A program made the position numbers and the translations under genes. A stretch of DNA of 47,780 bases from Pseudomonadota bacterium. GTDB lineage: Bacteria > Pseudomonadota > Alphaproteobacteria > SP197. The stretch lies in NCBI GenBank assembly GCA_027592745.1, contig JAQCLG010000010.1, positions 1 to 47,780 on the forward strand. Reading direction: 5' to 3'. The first letter of the stretch is position 1. Each line of letters begins with the position of its first letter. The notes below the pieces were generated by a model that saw only the letters and a list, made by a program, of their open reading frames with translations, had not been told where the DNA came from and made no database searches. Below, in pieces: positions 8,326-14,801 of the stretch.

Positions 8326-9645
8326 ATGACGCTGCAAGGGCCTTCTCCGGGCGCGAAGGGACCGGGCAAGCTGGACGACTGGCACACTCGGCTCGATCGC
8401 GTGTTTGCCACCAGCGCCGATCTTTACCGCGATCTGTTCCGCCTGTCTCCGGCGCCCATCACGCTGGAGGACTGGAGCAGGACGAAGCTGCTGATCGAGG
8501 AGATCAGGGCGGCAGCCCCGGGCTCGGCCGAGGCCCATGTCCTTGCCCATCCCGAACTGGCCGAACGTTTCGTGCTGAGCCAGGACTACATCGTCGCCAA
8601 CCCGGCGATGCTGGAGCTCAACCGCGCCGACCGCGAGGAGGGTTACGCCGACTACCTGGTCGCCTTCGAACCCCGCATGGTGCCGCCCATCGCCCGCCTG
8701 ATCGCCGACCTGGTGGCGGGCAACACCGACGTCGTCTGGCCCGAGATGGCCTGCAAGGCCTACGACGGATCCGAGATCGTGCTGCGCGGCCGGGTCTTCA
8801 TCCCGCCCGACCTTCTCGACACCTGGTCGCTGGCGGTCTCGACCTTCGAGGACATCACCGCCGAGCGCGAGGACGAACGCCAGCTGCGCGAGGCGCGCGA
8901 CAACTACGAGCGGGCCAATGCCGCCAAGGCCGAGTTCGTCGCCAACATGAGCCACGAGTTCCGCACGCCGCTCAACGCCATCATCGGCTTTGCCCAGGTC
9001 CTGCGCGACGAGATGTTCGGCCCCCTGGGCAGTCCGCGCTACAGCGGCTGCATCGCCGACATCCTGGAGAGCGGCGAACACCTGCTCGACCTGGTCAACG
9101 ACATCCTGGACCTCGCCAAGGCCGACGCCGGCCGGCTGGAGCTCGAGGAATCGGTGGTCGATGTCGCCGTGCTGGTCGAGCAGTCGATGCGCTTCGTGCG
9201 CGACCGCGCCGCCCGCGAGCGCATCACCATGGAGACAAGGCTGGACCGCGACATGCCCCGGCTGCTGGGCGACAACCGGCGGCTGCGCTAGCTGCTGCTC
9301 AACCTGCTGACCAATTCGGTGAAGTTCACGCAGAGCGGCGGCACCATTGTCACCAGTGCGGGCTCGGGGGAGGAAGGCGGCTTCGCCATCACCATCGCCG
9401 ACACCGGGATCGGCATGAGCCCCGAGGAACTGCTGATCGCCATGGAACCCTTCGGCCAGATCCAGCGCCGCAGGCGTGGCCGCCTGGAGGGCACGGGCCT
9501 AGGCCTGCCGATCGCCCGGCGCATCGCCGAGATGCACGGCGGCGCCCTGGAGATCGAGAGCACACCGGGCAAGGGCACCACCGCCCGCCTGCTGCTGCCG
9601 GCCGGCCGCATCGCCCCTGCCCGGGAACGGCTGTCGGGGGACTGA
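8326..9645 (+). pseudogene. PAS-histidine kinase interrupted by an in-frame amber codon
   Basis: The frame encodes a soluble sensor kinase of about 439 residues: a PAS-like segment (about 60-185), a HisKA domain with FVANMSHEFRTPLNAIIGF (the His phospho-acceptor), and a complete ATPase domain with the N-box LLTNSVKFT, ADTGIGM, FGQI and GTGLGLPIARRIAEMHGG. A TAG at 9289-9291 replaces the codon where relatives have Gln (LGDNRRLR then LLLNLLTNSV), consistent with CAG to TAG. No other lesion is visible and the downstream frame is intact, so this is a recent mutation, a sequence error or a suppressed stop. Without read-through the product lacks the kinase core. ATG 8326 was preferred to 8284, which would overlap the divergent MFS start. 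No response regulator gene lies nearby. Confidence 0.85.
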
Positions 9646-9653
9646 AGCCCTCT

Positions 9654-9670
9654 CCGCTCTTGCCGAGCGG
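9654..9670 (+). other. Hairpin between the kinase and dehydrogenase genes
   Basis: A 6-bp stem (CCGCTC with GAGCGG) around a 5-base loop lies just after the kinase stop. A second, weaker one (GCAAC with GTTGC) follows at about 9678-9692. There is no T run, so a terminator is not supported; the pair may be leader structure of the dehydrogenase mRNA. Confidence 0.3.
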
Positions 9671-9722
9671 CACGGGGCAACGCAGTGTTGCGCTCCAGTT
9701 CGTCCCCCGGAGGTTTGCCTAC

Positions 9723-12140
9723 ATGAAGACCCATGCCCGTGTCGTCGTCATCGGCGGCGGCGTCCTTGGCTGTTCCATCGCCTATCACCTGACCAAGGCG
9801 GGCTGCGCCGACGTGCTGCTTCTGGAGCGGGCCGAACTGACCTCCGGCTCGACCTGGCATGCCGCGGCCAACATCCACGCCATGCACGGCAATGCGAGCC
9901 TCGCCCGTCTGCAGGACTACACGATCAAGATCTACGACCGGCTTGAGGAGGAAACCGGGCAGTCGGTCGGCCTGCACCGCTGCGGCGGCCTCTATCTCGC
10001 CACCAGCCAGGAGCGCTTCGACGAGCTGAAGATCCAGCGCGCGCGGGCCCGGTACCTCGGCCAGGAGTTCGAGATCGTCGGCCCCGAGGAGATCAGGAAG
10101 CTCAATCCTCTCGTGAAGATGGACCGCGTGCTGGGCGGCATGTGGGGGGCGAGCGACGGCCATGTCGATCCCTCCGGCGTCACCCAGGCCTTCGCCAAGG
10201 GTGCGCGCATGGGCGGCGCCACGATCGAGCGCGAATGCCCCGTCACCGCGCTGACCCAGCGCAGCGACGGTGGCTGGGACGTCACCACGCCCAAGGGCAA
10301 CGTGGTCGCCGAGACCGTGATCAACGTCGCCGGCCTGTGGGCGCGCGAGGTTGCCGCGCTGGCGGGCTATCACCTGCCCCTGATGCCCATGGAGCACCAG
10401 TACGTCGTCACCGAGAACGTCCCCGAGATCGAGGCCCTGGGCAAGGAGATGCCCCTGACGCGCGACCAGGACGGCGAGTTCTACATGCGCCAGGAGGGCA
10501 AGGGCCTGCTGCTGGGCTGCTACGAGCGCCACGGCGTCCACTGGGCGATCGACGGTACGCCGCTCGACTTCGGCATGCAGCTTTTCCCCGACGCCATCGA
10601 GCGCATGGAAAAGAACATGGAGGCCGCGATGACGATCATCCCGGCCTTCGGCAACGCCGGGCTCAAGCGCGTCGTCAACGGCCCGATGATCTGGTCGCCC
10701 GACGCCGCCGCCCTGGTCGGCCCCATCCCGGGCCTGAAGAACCATTTCTGCGCGGCCGGCATGATCCCCGGCTTCAGCCAGAGCGCCGGTGTCGGCTGGG
10801 CGCTGGCCGCCTGGGTGCTCGAGGGCGAGCCGCCGCTCGACATGATGCCGCTCGACGTCTCGCGCTTCGGCGACTGGGCGGGCCAGGGTTACGTGCTGGC
10901 GCGCACCGCCGAGAACTACGGCAAGCGTTTCGCCATCTCCTACCCCGGCGAGGAACGCCTGGCCGGGCGCCCGCTCAAGACCTCGCCGGTCTACGACCTG
11001 ATGAAGGACAAGGGCGCGGTGATGGGCGCGAGCTACGGCTTCGAGCGCCCGCTGTGGTTCGCAGGCAAGGGCGAGGAGCCCCGCGACATCCTGACCTTCC
11101 GCCGGCCCAACTGGTTCGACGCCGTCAAGCGCGAGTGCAAGGGCCTGCGCGAGGGTGTCGGCATGATCGAGATCTCGGGCTTCTCGAAGTTCGAGGTCGA
11201 GGGACCGAAGGCCGAGGCTTTCCTCGACCAGGTGCTGGCCTGCCGCTTGCCCCAGAAGATTGGCCGCACGGTGCTTGCCCCCATGCTCAACCGCAAGGGC
11301 GGCATCATCGGCGACTTCACGGTCACGCGCCTTGGCGACCAGCTCTTCTACATCGTCGGCGCCGGTGCCGCCGAACGCTTCCACATGCGCTGGTTCGCCG
11401 ACCACATGCCGGCCTCGGGTGTGGCCATCCGCCCGGTGACCCTGCAGCGCGCCGGCTTTGCCATCTCCGGCCCCAACGCCCGCACGCTGCTCGGCCGCCT
11501 GACCCGCGCCGACCTCTCCAACGCCGCCTTCCCGTTCCTGTCCACCCGCGAGATCGAGGTCGCCATGACCCCGGTGCGCGCCATGCGCATCGCCTTCACC
11601 GGCGATCTCGGCTACGAACTCCACGTCCCGGCCGAATACCAGCGCGCGCTCTACCACGGCCTGATGGAAGCCGGCGCCGACCTCGGCCTGACGCTCGCCG
11701 GCAGCCGCGCCCTCGACAGCCTGCGCCTGGAAAAGAGCTACGGCCGCTGGGGCACCGAATACACCGCCGACACCACGCCGATGGAAGCCGGCCTCGACCG
11801 CTTCGTGAAACTCGACAAGGGGAGTTTCATCGGCAAGCAGGCCCTGGAGCGCGCCGGCAACGAAGGCCCGCGCTACAAGCTGGCGACCATCACGGTCGAT
11901 GCCGACAAGGCCGATTGCTGGGGCAGCGAGCCGGTGCTGCAGGACGGCAAGGTGGTGGGCGTGGTCAGCTCGGGCGGCTACGGCCACCACGTCGACCGCT
12001 CCATCGCCATGGTCTACGTCAACCCCGACCTCGCCGACGACGCCGGGGGGCTGGAGGTCGAGATCCTTGGCGAGATGCGCAAGGCCAGGCTGGAGCCGCA
12101 GGCGCTGTTCGATCCGGGCAACGAGCGGCTGCGGGGGTAG
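9723..12140 (+). CDS. FAD-dependent dimethylglycine/sarcosine dehydrogenase-like protein with C-terminal GcvT domain
   Basis: This 805-residue two-part enzyme has a DAO-type FAD domain (about 1-370) with VVVIGGGVLGCSIAYHL, and the segment TSGSTWHAAAN, whose His matches the covalent FAD-linked His of dimethylglycine and sarcosine dehydrogenases. It then has an FAO linker and a GcvT-like folate-binding part (about 430-795, with KGGIIGDFTVTR, GDLGYELHVP, SLRLEKSYGRWGTEYT). Known relatives oxidatively demethylate N-methyl glycines and pass formaldehyde to tetrahydrofolate. The exact substrate (sarcosine, dimethylglycine or another N-methyl amine) cannot be fixed. The start at 9723 follows GGAGG. 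It appears monocistronic, and its stop is TAG, showing that amber is a normal terminator here. Confidence 0.92.
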   Translation: MKTHARVVVIGGGVLGCSIAYHLTKAGCADVLLLERAELTSGSTWHAAANIHAMHGNASLARLQDYTIKIYDRLEEETGQSVGLHRCGGLYLATSQERFDELKIQRARARYLGQEFEIVGPEEIRKLNPLVKMDRVLGGMWGASDGHVDPSGVTQAFAKGARMGGATIERECPVTALTQRSDGGWDVTTPKGNVVAETVINVAGLWAREVAALAGYHLPLMPMEHQYVVTENVPEIEALGKEMPLTRDQDGEFYMRQEGKGLLLGCYERHGVHWAIDGTPLDFGMQLFPDAIERMEKNMEAAMTIIPAFGNAGLKRVVNGPMIWSPDAAALVGPIPGLKNHFCAAGMIPGFSQSAGVGWALAAWVLEGEPPLDMMPLDVSRFGDWAGQGYVLARTAENYGKRFAISYPGEERLAGRPLKTSPVYDLMKDKGAVMGASYGFERPLWFAGKGEEPRDILTFRRPNWFDAVKRECKGLREGVGMIEISGFSKFEVEGPKAEAFLDQVLACRLPQKIGRTVLAPMLNRKGGIIGDFTVTRLGDQLFYIVGAGAAERFHMRWFADHMPASGVAIRPVTLQRAGFAISGPNARTLLGRLTRADLSNAAFPFLSTREIEVAMTPVRAMRIAFTGDLGYELHVPAEYQRALYHGLMEAGADLGLTLAGSRALDSLRLEKSYGRWGTEYTADTTPMEAGLDRFVKLDKGSFIGKQALERAGNEGPRYKLATITVDADKADCWGSEPVLQDGKVVGVVSSGGYGHHVDRSIAMVYVNPDLADDAGGLEVEILGEMRKARLEPQALFDPGNERLRG

Positions 12141-12395
12141 GTGTTCGCGGGATCGCATCCCAGGGCATGCTCTGGTTCATTGCTCATTCGGATGCTGGAC
12201 TGAAGGCATGTTGCAATTAGGGGGAAGTTTACTTAGTTCCTGCTTGATGACGGCTACCGCTTCCCCAGAGTTAGCCAAGCCTATTGAGTAAACTGCAACC
12301 GTAATAGTCACCGAAATCCTGGCATTCAGTTGCCAGCAAGAACGGGCCCGGTACACTGATGTGACGATCCATCATGCCATAGGGAGGAGCGGGGC
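12141..12395. other. Intergenic region with one copy of a degenerate repeat
   Basis: No gene is seen. The stretch is more AT-rich than its surroundings. It carries, at about 12215-12243, an AATTA...GTTTACTTAGTTCC element that recurs in similar form after the next gene. A short 5-bp hairpin just after the dehydrogenase stop (GGGAT with ATCCC) lacks a T run. Confidence 0.45.
12215..12243 (+). repeat. Degenerate intergenic repeat, copy A
   Basis: It shares AATTA and, one base out of register, GTTTAC(T/C)TA(G/C)TTCC with copy B at 12782-12810, in the same orientation. Together they bracket the NTF2-like gene. Origin unknown; they resemble decayed element ends, but no transposase is nearby. Confidence 0.4.
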
Positions 12396-12767
12396 ATGTC
12401 CCACGAAGCGACGGACGAGGCGGCGGTGCGCGCGCTGGCGCAGGACTATTACGACACCATGGTCGCGGCCGACGAGGCGGGCATCCGCCGCGTCTTCGAT
12501 TCCCGCGCTCCCGTGGTGGGCCATTTCCAAGGCCAGCTCCTGTGGCAGGACCTCGACGCCTTCATTGCCGAAACCTGCGACTTTGTCGGCAAGCACGGCA
12601 AGGAGGAGTCCCGCATCGAGCGCGTGGAACTCCACGGTGACACGGCCTACGCGGTCGTCGGCGGTCGCTACGCCGAACTCTGGTTTGAGGACCAGCTTGC
12701 CATGGTGAAAATCGACGGCAACTGGCGCGTTGTAGCGAAGACGTTCTGGGTGAAGCCGATGACGTGA
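12396..12767 (+). CDS. NTF2-like (SnoaL/DUF4440-type) protein
   Basis: This 123-residue single-domain protein has the cone-shaped NTF2-like pattern: an N-terminal helix (VRALAQDYYDTMVAADEAGI), a middle segment VVGHFQGQLLWQDLDAFI, then beta strands RIERVELHGDTAYAVV and a final KIDGNWRVVAKTFW. Members are enzymes, binding proteins or simple scaffolds, so no reaction can be assigned. A strong GGGAGGAG site precedes the ATG. It stands alone between two copies of a degenerate intergenic repeat and converges on the GFA-type gene, with a short GC hairpin (12808-12824) in between. Confidence 0.85.
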   Translation: MSHEATDEAAVRALAQDYYDTMVAADEAGIRRVFDSRAPVVGHFQGQLLWQDLDAFIAETCDFVGKHGKEESRIERVELHGDTAYAVVGGRYAELWFEDQLAMVKIDGNWRVVAKTFWVKPMT

Positions 12768-12781
12768 ATCATACAGTCCAG

Positions 12782-12810
12782 AATTACAGCGACAGTTTAC
12801 CTACTTCCGC
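12782..12810 (+). repeat. Degenerate intergenic repeat, copy B
   Basis: It contains ACAGCGACAGT followed by TTACCTACTTCCGC. The first 11 bases recur exactly in copy C at about 13992-14002, and the second half resembles copy A. All three copies point the same way and lie between small accessory modules. Confidence 0.4.
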
Positions 12811-12824
12811 GCCCTTCCGGCGCG
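12808..12824. terminator. Possible shared hairpin between convergent genes
   Basis: A 6-bp stem CGCGCC/GGCGCG with a 5-base loop lies between the convergent NTF2-like and GFA-type genes. A T run is missing on both strands, so termination activity is uncertain. Confidence 0.3.
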
Positions 12825-12827
12825 CCC

Positions 12828-13226
12828 TCACACCTCCGGCCCCCAGTCGTCATAGGCCGGCAGGCCGTCCTCCAGCTTGAGCCAGTCGAGGTGGGTATCG
12901 GCGAAGATGTGGTAGCCGGGCGTCACGTCGGCTGCGCGGTCCAGGCTGCCGACGGTGATGTCGAGTTCCCTGGCGCCGTCGATCTCGAAAACCAAGTGGG
13001 TGCCGCAGGCTGCACAGAAGAAGCGGGAAGCCGGAGGCGTCGATTTCAGCCGCGCCGGGTTTCCCTTCGTCCAGGCGAGGCGGTCGACGGGAAAGGTTAT
13101 CCAGGTGACCACCGGGGCCGCGCTGACGCGGAGGCAGATCGTGCAGTGGCAGTGCATGACACGCAGCGGATCGCCCTCCGCCCGGTAGCGGACCTCACCG
13201 CAGAAACAGCCGCCCTCCCAGACCAT
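12828..13226 (-). CDS. GFA-family (CENP-V/GFA) zinc-binding protein
   Basis: This 132-residue protein has the family's zinc cysteines: GGCFCGEVRY near residues 5-14, HCHCTICLR near 25-33, and FCAACGTHL near 70-78. Founding members were linked to glutathione-formaldehyde adduct formation, but most relatives have no proven reaction. The start at 13226 is preceded by GGAGGAAT at ideal spacing; the longer frame upstream is not family-like. A second, broken member of the same family lies 0.9 kb away on the other strand. The dehydrogenase upstream could release formaldehyde, so a detoxification link is conceivable but only inferred. Confidence 0.9.
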   Translation of the reverse strand: MVWEGGCFCGEVRYRAEGDPLRVMHCHCTICLRVSAAPVVTWITFPVDRLAWTKGNPARLKSTPPASRFFCAACGTHLVFEIDGARELDITVGSLDRAADVTPGYHIFADTHLDWLKLEDGLPAYDDWGPEV

Positions 13227-13416
13227 GTCATTCCTCCCCCTATGCCCGTTGGCATGGTGCCACGTTCGGGGCGCGGCTGCATCTTCGGCGCTACCGGCTC
13301 GGTGATAGTTCAGCAAACCGGCCTGCCTGGCTGGCAAGAGACGGCCCTGCCCACTCGTCAGGCGAGCCATGACGCACCAAATTCGCATCGCATTTGCTGC
13401 GTACGGGATGCTCGCC

Positions 13417-13692
13417 ATGGATATCACCAAGGACATTCGCCCCCTGACGGAGTTCAAGCGCGATACCGCGCGCTTCGTCGATCATCTGCGTGAAAGCGGC
13501 CGGCCCTCTGTGCTGACCGTGAACGGCAAACCTTCGCTGGTGGTGATGGACGCGGCGGCCTGGCAGGCGATGCAGGATCGCATGGATCATGCCGAGGCGG
13601 TCGCCGGTATCCGCGAGGGTCTCCAGCAGGCAAGGCGCGGCGAAGGCGCCGATGCGGCTGCCGTCTTCGATCGGCTCGCCGCCAAGGCATGA
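13417..13692 (+). CDS. Phd/YefM-family antitoxin
   Basis: This 91-residue protein opens with DITKDIRPLTEFKRDTARF, the DNA-binding part of Phd/YefM antitoxins. It is followed by RPSVLTVNGKPSLVVMDAAAW and a charged C-terminal tail that would wrap the toxin. Two other ATGs (13369 and 13408) are in frame; 13417 fits family starts best. The stop overlaps the ATG of the toxin gene (ATGA), the usual antitoxin-first operon order. Such antitoxins normally repress their own promoter, but no clear operator palindrome was found upstream. Confidence 0.88.
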   Translation: MDITKDIRPLTEFKRDTARFVDHLRESGRPSVLTVNGKPSLVVMDAAAWQAMQDRMDHAEAVAGIREGLQQARRGEGADAAAVFDRLAAKA

Positions 13693-13937
13693 CGGCTGCC
13701 TGGCGGGTCGTCGTCACGCCGCGCGCGGCGGCCGACCCCGCCGATGCCCACGCATGGCTACAGGCTCGCAATCCGCGCGCGGCGGCTGACTGGCTCGCCA
13801 GCATGCGCGAGACGATCCTGGGCCTTGCGGCAATGCCGCAGGCGCATCCGCGCGCACCGGAAAGCCATGCCTTCGATGTCGAGGTGCGACGGGCAGTCAT
13901 ACGTCATGGCAGACCCTGGGACGGCGACGTCATGTAA
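13689..13937 (+). CDS. ParE/RelE-like toxin, apparently internally shortened
   Basis: The first 65 residues read like a ParE-type toxin (a VVVTPRAAADPADAHAW helix, then MPQAHPRAPESHAFDVEVR). Family members then continue through two beta strands of the type GRYRVLF...V.VLHVRHG before the end. Here EVRRA runs directly into VIRHGRPWDGDVM, as though about 25 residues of the core sheet were removed in frame. At 82 residues it is shorter than the usual 95-105. The lost part is the section that forms the hydrophobic core, so the product is probably inactive. Translation is coupled to the antitoxin by a 4-base overlap. Confidence 0.7.
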   Translation: MTAAWRVVVTPRAAADPADAHAWLQARNPRAAADWLASMRETILGLAAMPQAHPRAPESHAFDVEVRRAVIRHGRPWDGDVM

Positions 13938-13990
13938 GGAGGCGGCCTGGGTGAACGGCACGGCCCTGCCGCAGTGACTGCCTGGGAAAT

Positions 13991-14017
13991 GACAGCGACA
14001 GTCTGCTCAGTATTGCC
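13991..14017 (+). repeat. Degenerate intergenic repeat, copy C
   Basis: It shares an exact ACAGCGACAGT with copy B, then a diverged CTGCTCAGTATTGCCGC. It lies between the toxin gene and the broken GFA-type gene. Confidence 0.35.
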
Positions 14018-14137
14018 GCTTGGCGGCGGCTGCCGGGGCCAGACAGAATGTAGTGGCCGTCAAGGTGAAGCGCCGCTTCGCCGCACCGGACGAAACCGCC
14101 AGCCGCACCGAACTCGAACCGTCAACAGGAGGCATCC

Positions 14138-14539
14138 ATGCTCACCGGCACCTGCCACTGCGGCGCGACCCACTGGACGCTGGAGGGCGACCCCGGCCCG
14201 GCGACGGCGTGCAACTGCACGCTCTGCGTCCGCTACGGCACGCTCTGGGCCTACGACTACGAGAACGAGCGCATCCGCGTGCATGGGCCGCACGCCTCCT
14301 ACACCCGCGCCGACACGGCCGAGCCGTCGCTGGAAATCCTGTTCTGCCCGACCTGCGCCTGCGTCCTCTCCTAGCGCGGCCTCAAGCCCGACGCGCAGGG
14401 CCGCCGCCGCATCGCCGTCAACCTGCGCCTGGCCCCGGCCGAGGCGGTCGCCGAACTGCCCATCGACCACTTCGACGGCCTGGACAGCTTCGACGACCTG
14501 CCACGGGACGGAAGGTGCGTGCGGGACCTGTGGTTCTAG
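14138..14539 (+). pseudogene. GFA-family zinc-binding protein interrupted by an amber codon
   Basis: The frame encodes a 133-residue GFA-type protein with all zinc cysteines (TGTCHCGATHW, ACNCTLCVRYG, FCPTCACV). A TAG at 14372-14374 interrupts it right after residue 78. The downstream frame is intact and family-like (RGLKPDAQGRRRIAVNLRL, then IDHFDGLDSFDDLPRDG) and ends in DLWF before a natural TAG. Relatives have Trp at the interrupted position, so TGG to TAG is the simplest explanation. The AGGAGG site upstream of the ATG is excellent, suggesting recent inactivation, a sequence error or read-through. The truncated product keeps the metal sites but loses the C-terminal half. Confidence 0.85.
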
Positions 14540-14801
14540 GGCAGCGCTGCAGCCCGCAGCCATGCGGCACCTGTTCCATGAACCGCGAATCCAGCGGCGC
14601 ACAGGCGCTCTCGCACCGGCGCATGAGCCTGGCCCGGCACCCTGACGGACCACCCCGGAGGTAACTGCCCCCGGCACCTTCGGGCGCGGCCGGCCGTCCG
14701 GTTTTCGTGGTCAGCGGTGCCCGCCGTTCCCATATCCAGAGAAGGATCGAACGACCAGCTCGCAGGCATCCAGGCAAGCCGATGGACGAGGGGATGGGGA
14801 C

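Noticed and set aside
9646-9722. Glycine-type riboswitch in front of the dehydrogenase gene
   Set aside because: The leader is only 77 bases, with two short hairpins; the conserved glycine-aptamer core was not found.
9288-12158. 956-residue minus-strand open frame opposite the dehydrogenase
   Set aside because: It is antisense to a clearly conserved enzyme; composition (His/Ala/Gly/Val/Glu) follows from codon bias on the other strand.
10142-12220. 692-residue plus-strand frame within the dehydrogenase
   Set aside because: A frame-shifted shadow of the same gene with extreme Arg content.
9289-14374. Reassigned genetic code (TAG as sense codon)
   Set aside because: Several genes here clearly end in TAG, so at most partial read-through is possible.
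14540-14801. Possible small gene or terminator between the broken GFA gene and the antiporter
   Set aside because: No frame has both a ribosome binding site and plausible composition, and the GC-rich palindrome there is not followed by a convincing T run.
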